Source: Prinia subflava
Taxonomy: Eukaryota; Chordata; Aves; Passeriformes; Cisticolidae
Assembly (NCBI RefSeq): GCF_021018805.1
Contig: NC_086259.1
Span: 8,800,001 to 8,864,000, forward strand
DNA length: 64,000 bases
Reading direction: 5' to 3'
The notes under the pieces are model-generated. The model ran no database searches. It was not told the DNA's origin and saw only the letters and a list, made by a program, of their open reading frames with translations. Of the stretch, positions 13,732 to 28,000 are shown piece by piece. Made by a program: the position numbers and the translations under genes. Position 1 is the stretch's first letter, and each line of letters starts with the position of its first letter.

Positions 13732-16700
13732 CTTTATGTTCTACACCATAAATACGTATTTCACTGAGCACCTGCACAGCAAGCCAGTCAGCACAGCTCC
13801 TTATCAGCACACTGATTTTCTGGCACGTGCAAGCAGAAGTCCTTGAAAAAGCCTCTTTGCAGGCTGGCTGGGAACCTCCAGGTAAACCCAAACATCACCT
13901 GTGTGCTGACAGCAGCCAGGGCACACAGACCCCAGATCACCCAGCCACTGAACCCTGCAATAACGTGGGGTTTCAGAGCTCTCAGCACGGAGGGCACAAA
14001 TACTGACTGCAGGGAGAGGGGCAGCACCTGGGCACGGGGCCAAGGGGGCTCCGGGCCCTGGGGACCCCCGTGCTGTCCCTGCACCTGGGGAGGGGACATC
14101 TGTGACAAACTAAGGACAGGAGCCTGCGCTTGCAGCCCTCCAAGTGATTGACAATAAAAACACTGCCCCGGTGCCCATTTTCAGATCTAGACAGCAAGAA
14201 CTGAGGACTCCAGGGAAAATCCATGTTTTTACAGTTTGTGATATTATTGAGCTTTTCTGGTGCCAATTTTAAAACACTGATATGACCTCTGGAAAGAAGG
14301 GAAACTGCATTTCAGCACGACAACGCAGAAAAGAACAAAAAAAGGAAACTTGTTATTTTTTTAAGCTTGAAACACTAGTCAGGTTAAGAGAAAGGAGCAG
14401 AATTCTGGCAAGGACAAGAGCACTCAGACTGAACCACAACACAGTAATTAGGGCCAGTAGGTCATTAGACACACAGCTGTATAAACTAGGTGTATAATTA
14501 AGTTTCCACACTGCTTTTCACAACTGTATTTCAGTTTCTTTTGTGGAGGACAATCAGTAATTCATTAATTTAAAGACATAACAACAGCAGCAGCAAAAAG
14601 AGAAAAATATCTGACTTGCCAATCAGGTGCAACCAAAGATTACAATTTTGGGAAGGGCTAATTTTGGAAATGTATATAAGACATCTCTCTTTGTCAGTGG
14701 GAAGTAAAAAGTGCCACCTGACAAAAACATTCTTGAGACATCATCACTTGTTGACAGGCTGCTGTATATGTGTTTCTGGATAAGCATCCCACAAATAGGG
14801 TTGCATGGCAATTATAATTCTTGTAGCAGGTGAAATATAAGAAAATGCAAAATTATACACTAGCATGAAACAGTTACAGTACCTCGTTTCAAACATAAGC
14901 CTAGTGTACAAGTTACAGGGCATTTAAAAGGAGCAACTGCAAGACTTTAATTATAAACTAGTTCCTACCGTACAGTAGTTTAGAAAAATCAGCTGCTTCC
15001 AAGCTGGCAATATCCATATATAGCTCTGCTGCTGTTTGAAACAGACAACCTGTAAAGTTATCAACAACAGAAGAGGACCTCATGAAATGCTCAGAGACCC
15101 AGCCAAAACCTACTTCTGTCCGCTTCATTGATGTGCTAATTTGCTTTAAAACATTCTACATTCATTTGAGAACCTGAAGAAACAACTTTACCTGAGACTA
15201 TTCTGACCCGTGGGAGGAAAGGGGTGGAGGAAGCAAAAAAATCCCACAATAAAATACTGGAGCTAGACCCATACTAATGCAGGTGGATGAAACACACAAG
15301 TCAAATGATAAAGCTTGTGACTTTTTAGCCACTTTTTGTCAGACAACAAACCACCTGTCACCAGCCACTAGGAAATGATAGATCACAGAATAGTTGCTTG
15401 ATGTAGGGAGCCTCTGGTGCTTGTTGCAGGACACAGTAAGTTGTAAATCCACGTGTACACATTTACTTTTGTCACTAGTGCTGTTAGATAGCATCATGCT
15501 ACACCTACACTGTAACGGCAGAGTGCAAAAACACATATAAAAAAGGCTGCACATGATGCCAATGGCAATTACTTAGCCCTCTCTAGTTCAGGGAATATGC
15601 GATACCAGTGAGTTTTAAAGTAATTTTTAAAAGCTTAACACATTCAGTGTATACACTAGGTGTTTTTATTTGTTCTCAGAGTATTTTTCAAGATGCTGCT
15701 GTTTAAGGAAGCAGTTTATGGCACTGTTTCCAGGCCTGCTGCGGGGGCACTCGTTTGTGGGGGCAAGCTGGGAAACAAGGGAAGACACAAGCCAGTAAGG
15801 AAATGTGATTGTTTTGGTACAAGCTGCCCCCATTTAGGCCCTTTTCAGATCCCTGTAGACACTGGGAACCTACAACCTGCAATCACAGGCATCAGTCATG
15901 AGCAAGAGGCATAAAAGGCACCTAATTCTGTCAGAAGGAGAACATCTCTACTACACTGACATCAAAAGGAATGCCATGCACCTATGCTACCAGAGATGTC
16001 TCGATTTCATCAGTGTTTTGTCCTCAAAGAAACAAGTCTGAAATACATGAAAAAGCAAGGGGGGAATGGCTGTTTGTTACTTCCTTACATGTCAAAGCAG
16101 CTGCGTTCAAACTGTATTATAACTTCAGCAGGCTGTAATGAATTTCTAAGGGATTCCAGTGAAATAGATGGTTTATCCTGTTCTTTACAGTGATCTCTTG
16201 TAATCCTGCAACGCTCCTGAGCTACAATACCTTCCTAACTTCAGTATCCCAAAGGAAGTCATTAGTTATGTTGTATTATCAGCCTGGTGATATTATCACT
16301 ACAAATATTACCTGTATTGATCTGGAGCCATGTAGACATGACTGAAAGCCCTGCTTCAGATTAAGACATGAAAATCTAGCTTGCCAAGAGGTCAGGCACT
16401 GCATTACACCCTCAGGTGTGTCAGGCAGGTATCACAGGGAAAAGGAGTGCAGGGTAACTAAGGACACAGGCAAATAGCTCTTTTTGTAGGGTGAAATCTT
16501 TAAATATAACACAATTTCTAACGTGGTCTTAGGTTTTCATCCAGGTGGTGCAAGTCTTTTTAGATGAACTGAACAAAGGTACAGATTTTGCATGATTTCC
16601 TCAAAAATCCTCATGATTATCAGATCATGCATCAAACTGGTGTATCTGAAAGGGTTGTTTTTCCTCAAGGTAAGGTATGTGACTATTAAGCAATATTCCA

Positions 16701-18890
16701 GATTGTCTTCATGGAAACATTCTCATTCCAAAATATATGAGTGCAATCTTCCTATTTACTTTAAATCACTTCAGGACACTAGATTAAACTAAATAGGAAA
16801 CAGACACTGTTGTTCTGGAACAAGGATTATCCTCACATGGAGACAATTAGCACTTATTTTATGTATATGCAGATAGTTATATGGTGCCTTTTTGGGATAA
16901 AATGTCTTTGTAAATCATCGACACATATGAAGACAGTAAAAGAAGACATAATTATGCTACCTGCAATCAAGACTAGCAGTGGGAATACTGACAAATTATT
17001 TTGATATATCCCTGAAAATATAGTCTCACTAAGAGAATACTACACTGAGGATAAAAAAAAAATAAATCTGAGGTGTGAAAACACTGACTGAATTTACACG
17101 AATAGAATCTCCAGGTTGCTATGTTTTAATGCAGATTTACCTCTGGAAAAAAATTGCTCCTTTTCATAGCACTGCTGTTACCTGTCATAACCTTACATTC
17201 CTGCTCTGGAGGCCCCCTCAGCAGTGCCCGCTCCCCTCTGCCAGTTGTGCCATTACAGCTGTTTGGGGACCACACAGAGAACCCAAGCAGACACTTGGGC
17301 TAAAAGGAGCCTCCTTTTGTGGGGCTCCCTGCCAGCACCACAAGCAGCTGTCCCTGCACAACTGAGGAGACCAGGCAGGGATGGAGCAGTGGCCACCCAG
17401 GGCGCTTCCTCCTTGGAAAGGCCCAGTGTCCACAAGGGCTGTGCACTTCCAGTTTGGAAAACAAGGGGTTTTCTCAGTAGAAAGTTACATTTTCTTGCTT
17501 ACTCCCTGCAGAGTGCCATGTGTAGAAGTCTCAGGCCAGTGCCGTGGCTGTCAGCTGGCTGGGAAATTACCCTGCAAGAAGTGGCCTTTCGATTTTATGC
17601 ACTTTCAAGTTTGCAGCCTGTGTAGGGCTTAAATGAGAGTGCAGAGCAAGGAGCCCTGGGGGCAGGCTTAGGACTGCAATCCCTATCCAACTGCAAGCAC
17701 GGGAAAAGCCCCCAAATCCCTCTGTCCTTCCTCCCAGCACACAGATGGGAACAAGAGTGGGGAGTCCTCCCCTCTGCAAGCCAGAGTGAGACAAGGGAGA
17801 GTGCTCTTGGGGTGGGAGTCAGACCAAGCCAAAGCCTCCACCTCCACCCTCCCTCCCTTGCTGTATTCCATCCCCTGTATTTTTTCTTGGCTGAGCATCA
17901 TTTTACTTAAGCCCAAAAAGGAGAGCAGAAAACATACACTAATTACAAAACAAATTAAGTGGCTAGGAGGAATATGCACTCAGGGGAAAGATGATGGGAT
18001 ACTTCTGCACCAGAGGAGAAACTAACCCTTCTGCCTTCTGCCAGCCTTGACCTACCCGTCTGCCATGACAGCAACTGCCTAAAAATAATTTAGATGAGTG
18101 TGGAGGAAGACGTGATGGCAGAGTATTCAACCCTGGGAAGGTGAAAGATAAGAATCCCTGATTTAAATACATATGAACATATTCTGCACTCCCCCTCCTA
18201 AGATTTGATTTAATCTTTGGTAAAATCTGCAAAGCTTTTCCTACCCCTGTAAATCGGCTTAGCGTGCTCGGCTGAGTACCTGCTGCTAGCGCCGGCCATG
18301 CAGAGGAAGCCCTGGAAAAGCAAGGTATGTTGCAATTGTTCACACCGGTGGTCTGAGCTTGTTCTCACTTTACAGAAAGTAAAATCAAGATCAGCGTAGG
18401 CTGATGCCATCCTCACTTCCATAAAATTCAAAAGGCGATGTAATAATAACCTAGGGAGAATGCTGTATTTTTAGGGTGGGATTACAGAACTCGCACTACG
18501 AATTTTAATCTCAGGAATCATCGTGTTCTTTTAGGGGTTCAGAGGCCATTTTTCCTGGGAGTTTTGCACACTTCAGTCATTTAACTTTTTTAAATCTTCC
18601 TACAATTGGAGAGAGAGGGAAAAATACCTGCCTGAAACTTTTAGCATTAAAAAACCCCACAACATTTTTGTCTAACGTAATTACTGACAGATTCCAATCG
18701 GAAAGCTGTTGCTTTTATTTTAATTTTATTAAAGGAGTGAACAAAGGCTGCCCAAGGCACCACAATAAAATTACATTAACTGTAAAATTACATTATTAAT
18801 TCTTTAATCTCACTTGAGGCCTCAAGCTGTTGCTATGTCCAATTACCCAGCTAACCACCTGTCAGAACTGTAAAGCTAGTTTAACATTAC

Positions 18891-19091
18891 CTCCAGGACA
18901 GTTGTGTGCCCTGTGTTCAGTCAGGTCTGCCAGTGAATCGAAGTCCTGCTGACAGTTATCGCAGGTGTAAATTGACTCATCCTCCATGTCTTCATCTTCC
19001 TCATTTCTCTCTTCCTGGCTCGTCACACTGTTCCTCTCTTCCAGGGCCCGGCTGTCCTTTGCTTCGCTCTCCAGCTCTCCTCCCAGGCCAC
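18891..19091 (-). CDS. ZNF423: ZNF423 coding exon with acidic segment and first zinc finger (internal exon)
   Basis: This internal exon encodes part of the N-terminus of ZNF423, a nuclear multi-C2H2 zinc-finger protein that is a BMP/SMAD co-activator, an EBF partner and a regulator of neural and adipocyte differentiation (family knowledge). On the minus strand an acceptor ending TGTTGGCAG precedes 19091, and the donor GGAG|GTAATG follows 18891. The exon is 201 bp, phase 1 at both ends, and adds 67 residues. Visible landmarks are [20 protein letters not shown], an acidic run, then [19 protein letters not shown] and [10 protein letters not shown]. The finger follows C-x2-C-x3-F-x5-L-x2-H-x4-C, so the last ligand is Cys (C2HC), as in the degenerate first finger known for this family. 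ZNF521 is the only close paralogue, but the [17 protein letters not shown] stretch is specific to ZNF423. The in-frame ATG at 19110 lies on the intron side of the acceptor and is not the start. Identification is from remembered family sequence, not a search. Confidence 0.95.
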
Positions 19092-22000
19092 CTGCCAACA
19101 GCAAGAACATCCTCTAAGTTTGAGAGGTCTGAAAAATAAGAGCTTTAAGAAGGATGTTGCGCTTATTAAGATACATTTAATTACAGCCGCTCTCACATTA
19201 TTCCCGACACCTTTCATTATATTAATGTGGTTTTTATATCATGTGGTGCAACAATTCTCAACTGTATTCTCTGCTGCTTAGTGCGAATCCTGCAAACACT
19301 CTCTCCTAATCTTCTCTGGTGGGTGTATAGCGGGAGCCTCTAACTCTGTCATATAAAGTTGTTAGTGTTTTATCACTTAACCAGATTCTCAAAGCTTTAA
19401 AAATTGGCAAGATTAATTACAGCCCGCAAAGAAAAGGCATGTGCTGAATTTTAATTCTCAGTGCTCTCCTCTTCCCACCGCCCCCAAGCCCCAATATTAG
19501 TAACAACAAGCGAAAAAAATGCTCTAGCTGAGTGTCCCAAAGCACACACGTACCCCAGGACATGAGAGGTCTTGCTGAACTAATGAGAGGCACTTGGCTG
19601 GGCAGATGAGCCTGACATTGTGCTGACCTAGCTGAGAGCAGACACAGTACATCTGACCTTCAGGTCTCTCCGATATTTTTTATCTTGGTCTGTGACCGGA
19701 GTGTGGGCTAGCACATAAATCTTTGCCAGCCCCCCAGGTTTTTATCTGCATTTGTGCACAGGGAGACTGAGCTCTCTGGCAGCCCCAGAAACTCCCCGGT
19801 GGGGGGGGCTGAGCAGCCCAGGGCGTGCAGGTGGCAGCTGGCTCTCCACTGGCCATGGGGTAGGTGGCAGGACAGCTGCTCGCTCCCCCCAGGACACCGC
19901 AGTGGCCTTTGTGAGGGATAAGCTTGCAGCCACATCCTCCTGCCTCCAGGACACCCCCTTGGCCACAGAGGACACCCAGATGTGCCTGAAGCCAGTCCAT
20001 ACAGCACTGCAGACCACCCTTGCTTGGGCTCTCTGGAGAGGCTGCAGAGCTGAAAGTTCCCTTCCGAGTCCCTGCTGCCCTCTCAGCAGGGAGACATCCA
20101 TTAGGCACACGAGCCGTGGTGGCCAGGCTGTGGTGACCAGCTGAAACAGAGCTGCCTCTGCCTCTTCTGCACACAGGTTCCCCAACAGAGATAACACAGC
20201 CCCAGGTGCTACACCTGCACTATTTCACCTGCCTCCACAAGCACTCACACCCTTAATACACCCTGTCAGTATGATGGGAACACTTGGGAGGTCATTCAGA
20301 GTGAAACAGAACCACAGACTCTGCCAGCAGAAGAGATCCTTGCACACTGGCTGACCCCAAAAGCCCGGGAGCTGCTCTCAGCCAGGTAGGAGGGAGATGC
20401 CACCTTGTTGGTTTGGGGTGTGTTTGGCTTTTAAGCTGCCAAGGAAGGACCAGCAAACAGAGAGATGCATTGTTTCTAAAATCAGATCAGCTCCAAAAAG
20501 ATTAAGGACAACCAATGCTGAGAACATGAAGCAAAGCTGAAAATAAAATTTATTCAAGACCAAAACTGATTACTACAAGCACTGCAATTCAGACACACAC
20601 ATTACTAGAGCTCTGTTAGCACTATCCAGCCAGAGAACATTTCATACCATCTTCTCCTCTGTGCATGGTAACATAAATCAACTGGTGTAAAACACTCTGC
20701 AGCTTTCCATGGAGCACTCGTAACATGACGTGCCCTTCCAATTGCAATGGAAATATTAAAAATCAGTGCCTGGGCTGGTGTGTCAAAGCCTCCCTCTTAG
20801 CAGTTAACTGATCTGCACATTTTCAGATTCTTTTACTGCTTAATTATACATACCTTTCTACTACAAAATTTCCATTAAGGGCAAGATATAATATTCATCT
20901 TAACAAATCAGATATGCCACTTACACAGCAGTAATGAATTTAAGGATTTAGTTATAAAAAGTATCACTCACTAAGCACTCCATATTGTAAGTCATCATCT
21001 GTACTATGTTTATTCAATAAAATGCCACTAGCTGAACCTCATGCTTTATAGACTCTTCCTTAAATAAAAATGTCTTGTAATGAAAAAACCCCACAATTCT
21101 GGTTCTCTTATATTAATGCTTCATCAAAGAGTAAGTCATTTTTAGACCTATGCTAGCTTTGCTCTATTTCACACATCATTTAATGTATATATTCAAATTA
21201 TCACTTACATTTTGTCATATTTACTTGGCACACCTTTATACAGTGTCTCATTCCAGACTGCAATCACAAACATTTTAGCACATTCAATCTTTTTAAAGCC
21301 TATGTCGTGCAGACTTGATAGTTAATAAATCAGAATGTCAACTCTCCAGTTTTATGACAGAAACCTATAAAAAGAGTCCAAGTATATAAATGTAACCTAA
21401 AGAATTGGCACCTGAGTCCATGCTGCCTGCTGACAAAGGCCTCGGGAAGCACTTCTGAACCAACTTCACCACAGCCTGAAGAAAAAAGCTTTTAGGCAAC
21501 TTTGGGGAGCTTTAAGGGACCCTCACCAATATTTTAGCAGCAATGCTGTCTTTTGAGAGTTAACCTAAAGACCAGCTGATCTGGTGAGTACACTGTGACA
21601 AATTCTTCCTTGGTTTTACTCCAATACTTTGTGACTACACCAGGGATAAAGCTGCTCGACCGAGTCCAACAATAACAAATAATTTAGCACACTGCTTTAG
21701 GAAAAATAAATTGTACAATGTGAGATAAGAAAATAGATTCCCCACTGCAAAGCAAAATTCCAGAAACATTTTTTAATTCCCTGTTGAATGGGAAATCTGA
21801 TCCTCTAGGCAACTTCTTAAAAACGTTGTTGCTTGACAGAGCTGTATGTCAAATAACACAAGAGTGAAGCTTGCAGAAATCACTTAGCAAATGCAGCACT
21901 GGCTTTACAATGGGATTTTTTTCTGATTTTGGCAAGTTGAAGGAATTGTACATGTCTGCCACACCTCTGTGTTACTGTCCTTCAAACAAAATGGTCTTCA

Positions 22001-25000
22001 GATTCCTCTGCTGAGAGCTGCACACTTTGTGCTCCCCTTGCGAATACCAAACACTGCTGAGAAAACTGTGTGGTGTTTCTTGGGTTTTTGGCCACAGGCT
22101 GCCAGCAGGGTGTGTGGGGTGCGGGTGACCCTGGGGACACTCACTCCTCACCCAGGGGAGCAAAACAAGCAGGGCAGTGATGGGAATGGGTGGTCCAGCC
22201 AGCAAGGAAAAGCTTCAAACGCAGCCCAGCTGCTCCCACAATGAGCTCAGCTTCCCTGATGAGGACAGCAGGCCACGAGCTTTCCTCGGGAGCTCATTTC
22301 TGCACAGCTCTGCTGTAGCACTTCTCAAATTTAACCTGCAATTTTCCTGCTGCCAAGAGCTGCGGGAGCACCTCGCCTGTGGGTGCAAGCACACTGCCAG
22401 AGGGGTTTGGGTCACCACAAGAGGCCAAGGTGCTGCTGGCACCACGGGCAGGGGTGGCTCTGGAGGGGACATGTCTGTGCACCATCAAGCAAAGGGGCTT
22501 CTTGGTAGCCAGAGCAACAGGACCTTTTGCAGTCTCCAGAGATCTGTGACTGCCTTGTGGCATCGAGCACAGATAGATACATTTACTGCCACAGCTAATT
22601 TCTAAGATTCCATTTTTAAGCCTTGGATTTTAGTGAGCTTAATTCAATAGTAGGTAGTTTCTATCCAGATTGCTTAAAAAACTCACAATAATCATAGCTA
22701 CCAACCTGGAGGAATTTGTGCACCAAACACCCCTGCGAGGACAGCACGGCACCATGGGCACACAGCTCAGCACAGGGCTGTGGCAAATGCCAGCAGAAGG
22801 GAACTGCTGGCAGCACCAGGATAAATGATCAGCATAAATGACCACTAAGCAGTTCCAAAGGGGGGGTAACACTTTGGTGTTATGAGTAATTTTTAAGTGA
22901 CCCTGCCATATCTAATGATGGTTCTAACAATCTTCTTTTATGAGTAAGACAAGATGCAATTTGAGAGGCCAGTATACCTCACTAACCAAAATGTCAGAAA
23001 ACACGGTGGGGGGACTCTTTTGCTCTTCTTTTCTTTTTTTTTTCTGCCCTCCCTTTTTTCCCCTGTAGCACAGTGGAAGGTCTGCAGGGTTTTACACAAG
23101 AATATTTTACCCTATGACCTAAACGATCTGGCCAACAGTCAGGAATATGTTATTCTGATTGCCACTAAAGTTAATGTTGTTAATGACTCTTATTTTTTTC
23201 TATACAAGCCAGCTTATGCTCTAGAAGGTTACAGTTTGAAAGGAGACATAGCAAGAGCTGGGAGTGTTCCTGCCTGACCTGGTGGTCCAAGGAATGTGGC
23301 AAACTTGGCAAAGCTGAAAAAGTGAACTCCCAAAGGCCTAGTTTGAAAGTTGCAGTCAGTAGAAATGCCTTCTGAGCTGTGTTCAAAACAGTTCTGTTAC
23401 AGGAACAACGCACTCCTAAAGCCAAATATTTGAAAACAGATTACATGTACCATGTTCAGCTCGGGCCTCGCTCGAGTCAGGAGCAGATTTCCCTTGCTTC
23501 AGTCAGCCTGGGACAGACAGCCGGACAGACAGCCCTGCCACCAGGCTGGGACTGTGCTTGGTGTGGCACAGGCTCAACCCAGGAGCACAGGGACAGCCCA
23601 GCCACGGAGCCACGGCAAACTGCACTGGGGACTTGGCTTAGTGGGGCACGACTGCAGGCAGAGCACGGCCAGAGCCACCCTGGAAAGATGCTGATGCCTG
23701 CCTACACCTTCCACAGAAACACTTGGAAATGGGTAACACCTTGCAACACATGGGCCAGAAGAACTGAAAAGGAACCAACCTCAGCTTATTTTTTCATCTG
23801 TGGAATCAATTATGGACAGTTCAAATTTTTTACTCTGTCAACAAAATACAGGGTAGGCAAGCCTTTCTGTCTTTGAGCCAGTAAATTTTCTTGGGCTTTT
23901 AAAATTTTTTTTTTAAGTCTGTGGACTTTTTGAAGCTGGGATTTATTTTAAATCTAGAGCTGCTCTTAGGAACATGTTGTTTAGCGCAGGGTCGTGCTTG
24001 GCTTTAAATAGGTCCATTTATGGGGCTTCTTTTCAGCAGGCACCCACTGATGCAGTGCTAGGCAGCACCTTCTATCCCAGCAACTTTGCCACAGAGAGCT
24101 AAGGCTGCAAATTCACACTCTGCAGAGCACCACATAAACATCTACACACATGGACATGCACTGCCCAGGTCTGGCGGCTGGAAGACAAAGCGTAAAATGA
24201 ACAGCAGGAAAGAGGCATCTCTTCACTCCTCACCGTGGTCCAAACAAAAACAAAGGTCTCACAAAGGACTATGGTTATTTCTAGAAGTTTTCCTGAGATG
24301 CAGGACAAGTGATAAAAGTACATTGCACTGAAGAAATAAAAGCTAATTGCTGGAGGAGTGATGGGTGCTGGCAAACAACTGACACCTCCTGGGTCTTGGC
24401 AGAGCCCTGCAGCGCCCACCCAGGGGTGCAGCCTTCCTGCCCCGAGGCCACAGGGCTACCCCTGCAAGACAAAAGGAAAGGAAATTTCATCCATAATTAG
24501 GAAGTGAGAACAAAAGAGACAAATGACTTAAAGGAAAAGCCTAATCTAAACGTTTGTTAGTGAATGTTTTGCTCAGCGTCAAATGCCAAATCAGTGTGGG
24601 GGAGGTTTCTACTTTTATGTGGTTTGTTACATTTTAGTGTTGTCTTTAGCTCTGTAACATAGAAAGAGAGTCCAAAGTTCTCTGTACTTGCGATCAAAGA
24701 ATGAACAAATGCCAAAAGTCACTAATGTTTCAGTAATTAAATCACAAACAAACTTAAACTGAAATCTTCATTGTAGGATGAAGTCTTGCCTTTGCTGGGT
24801 ACTCCCACTCTGTGACTCCTCAACATTTCAAAAAATGTCTTTTTTAAGCACTTCCATTTTGAACACAGATATGTGTGTGCTACCTCTCAATGGGCCAGGG
24901 CCCTCCTGTGAGCTGCTGTAACCTCTGCAACCATACCCACTCAAAGCTGCCAAAAATCTGCTCCAGCCAAGCAAACCAGGTCAGAAAGTGTGGACTGCAT

Positions 25001-28000
25001 CCCAGCCCTAGGACCAGGACCGGGTATCAAAGGCAGCTCATTCCACACATCAAATCATCACTATGTGCATCAAAGGCAAGCAGGTTTGGTCCTCCATCAT
25101 GCAGTGCAACATACCACTTTCACATGGTGTCAAACCACATGTGGTAAAGAAAAAAGGTGCCTAGCTGAAAAACAAAGAGCCAGAAAGGAATAATGCATGG
25201 AACACCACAGTATATTCATGCAATGGTGAATCACATGGGATGACTACACGACAGGGCAAGCGAGCGAAGTGCAGGCACACAATCCTGCTGACACTCAGTC
25301 ACCGTGCAGTGCTGCTCTCAGGCTGAAGAGATCCACACATTAGATCTTGCCTTCCCTCAACAAGGGGAAAGAAACAATCATAATACCAAAAAAATTATTT
25401 GATCCAGCATGTAGTTAATGGTGTTGGCCTCCTAAGACTTACAACTTAATAAAATTGATCTCACTGCAGTACTGTAATGAAGAACAGTAGGATAAGGCTA
25501 CCCTCGAACCATGAAAATTGCATATTGTTACCTCCTCCTGCCCTCCTAGGGCTGTGGCCGCTGCAGCCTCTGCGAGCTGTCATTTGTCTGGCTCTGACAG
25601 CACCTCCACCAGCAAGCAGCAACAGTGGCTGCAAGAGCTTCTTTTGGAAAGGCAGGGGAGAGGGAGGGTGTTCAGAGCTGGCTACCTCTGCATAATAACC
25701 CACAGGATAGAGATTACACAGATTACACCAGTAATACTATCTTATGGGAAGGGTGTTAACAATAAAATATACAAAAGTCAGAGATTTTAGGAAGCGCACG
25801 TGATAACATTTCACAACAGAGCCTTATTACACTCCAGTATGTATTAAATCATAATAATTTGTAAATAAATGGACAGTTCTCAGTATTCTTCAACTTGTCA
25901 AAGAAAAACTAATTTAGCAGGGTACAGCACCTCCTTCCATATCTGCTGTTACACACACTCTCAGAGAAAGGGGTTCCAAGCACCCCAGGAATACCTGGTG
26001 CCAGCACCAACATTGCCCCTGCTTCTGCTGGCCTGCACCACTCAGAACTGGTGCTGACAGCCCTGCACACCCCACAGCTGCCTCTCAGCAGCCTTCTCTT
26101 AGCTTACTTACACCAACACTTCTCAGGGAAAATGTCCATCTTCTTCAGATACAATGCAATTTGCTCTAATCAGAGCAGCTTAAGAAACCCTCAAGTGTCT
26201 CCCCAGGGTTTAAAGGCATGGAAAGTGGCAGGAACATGCAGCAGAGGACTGGCAGCTCATTGCATTTTGCTGTAGCAGTCACAGATATCGCACACACAAT
26301 GGGTAACACACATAAACCTCTTGCCCTGCAGTGCCTTGCTTCCACCTGAGCCCACCTACATCTCTGCATTGTTATCTCTGCTATAGAGATGCACCATACC
26401 TATATTTAGAGATTGGTATGTACGGTATAATTGCCCTGTTTTATCCAGTGAAAGCAAGCCTCTGCCATCTTTGCCTCCATGCAGATCCAGCCTTGCTGCT
26501 GGGCTGTGTTAGCAACTCCCAGAAGGATGTCTCTTTATCCTGCCAGTCCTGGCCCCAGGCTCTCCAGAGCAGTGTAACCATGTGCACCCAGCACCCAACC
26601 TGAAACCCACTGGCTTTGCTCAGTCAGGGATTCTTACACAGCCCACTCACACACACAAACTCACCCTACAACCCTGATTTTCTTGGATCAAGACTTCCAT
26701 ACTCTTCCTTTTGTCAACATACTAGAGAAAGCTTTTAATAAATGCTGCTAATTTTTTTATTGATCAAACTGTGAGCCATTTAATTTTCCATTATAGCAGA
26801 AATCTCCTATAGGAGCATTCAGATTGAGTTTCTTTATTCTGTCTCTAGAAGCATGTCACTTTTCATTATTGCTTAAAAATTAGAAAGCAGTTTCTCTGTT
26901 CTTTATGGCTTTTTTAAAGTTTAGTTACTGAAGGGTTATTAAACTTGGAAAATATACAGACAGGCATAATGTGATGAATAAGTTCCTCACTGTCTCTAAC
27001 CAACTTTAACATTAGCTTTTTTTATCATTTTTTAGGTTTATTTTCACTGAAAGACTGCCTGTAATTATTACTCATGTTCTCCCCAAACACTTATGTTACT
27101 AAAGTGTGAAATGTCTTCTAACACAAAGACAGTTCTCTGGGAAGTAATTACGAAAATGCATTCAGGGGCAATAATTTTATATTAACTGTCAGCAGCATAC
27201 ATCTTCTGAAAAGGCACTTGTTATGAAGGAATTATTTGTGTGGAATTTGAAGGCACTGAAGGCAAAGGAAAATTGCAGAAACACATTAAACTGAAACTCC
27301 AGCTCCCTCATCAAGGGTCAGTTTATGTTTAAATCATTACCTTGAAGGCAACCCCACACCTTCCAAAGAGTCTATTAGAAAGACAATTTCAATTTATGCA
27401 CAAATTGGACACAGTCTCCAGTTTTTGGAGTGGAACAATTTACACCCCCTTTTTAAGGAAATTTCTGAGTAGGTAATCGAAAGAGATATGTCTGAAAATT
27501 ATGGACTTCTATTAACCTTTCACTGATGACACTAAAATCACTTGCTACTGATTTATGGGTAGTAACAAAAATAGTGGCCTCAAAACTGACCAAGCACATT
27601 AAAAAGATATCTGTGTCTGTAATGGCTGCAAGAAAAGATTTAATGAGTATTTCACAGTAACTTTTACCCTACAGGCCAATCCCTCAGTCCTTAGGAAGGT
27701 GAAATAACTCAGTGAAAGGTTTATAAAAAGTGAAACCCAGCAACAGTAATTAGGTATCACATCATTTTAAAAGTGTTTTTTTTTTTTTTTAAATCAAATA
27801 AGGAAATCATGTAAACACCACAAAACAGTAAAATTTCCTCTTAATCGTGGCTGCAGGTAATGTTTCAGCCTTTCTAGTGCTTTTACTAAAATGATTTAGA
27901 TGTTACTATGCTATGTGACAAATGCACTTACACGCCGAAAAGCGGACAAAGAGCTGAGTTATTATTATTTATTTGCATGCGAGCAGCAGTGGGATTGTAC

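Larger units (their letters stand above)
1..18890 (-). other. ZNF423: ZNF423 intron downstream of the first-finger exon (incomplete)
   Basis: This is intronic DNA 3' of the 201-bp exon in the gene's direction; its far end is beyond position 1. No ZNF423 finger exon, recognisable protein gene or structured RNA gene was seen on either strand. Open frames here are short, unrelated to any family I recognise and often overlap each other. Sub-features listed separately are a T/G low-complexity tract near 303-470, a 20-bp duplication at 3286, a hairpin at 6510, a T25 tract at 12215 and the CpG island at 12941. A small GC-rich islet at about 4970-5210 contains an 11-bp direct duplication at 5091-5112, and other GC-rich patches lie near 10620-10840. 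The rest is AT-rich unique-looking sequence. Confidence 0.9.

Noticed and set aside
12865..13767. Several 125-152-codon frames on both strands in the CpG island
   Set aside because: GC-rich DNA has few stop codons; the frames overlap on both strands, are Ala, Arg, Gly and Pro rich and match nothing I recognise.
19081..19110. ATG at 19110 as the start of a short 82-codon gene
   Set aside because: It lies on the intron side of a good acceptor, and the downstream peptide is an internal part of ZNF423.
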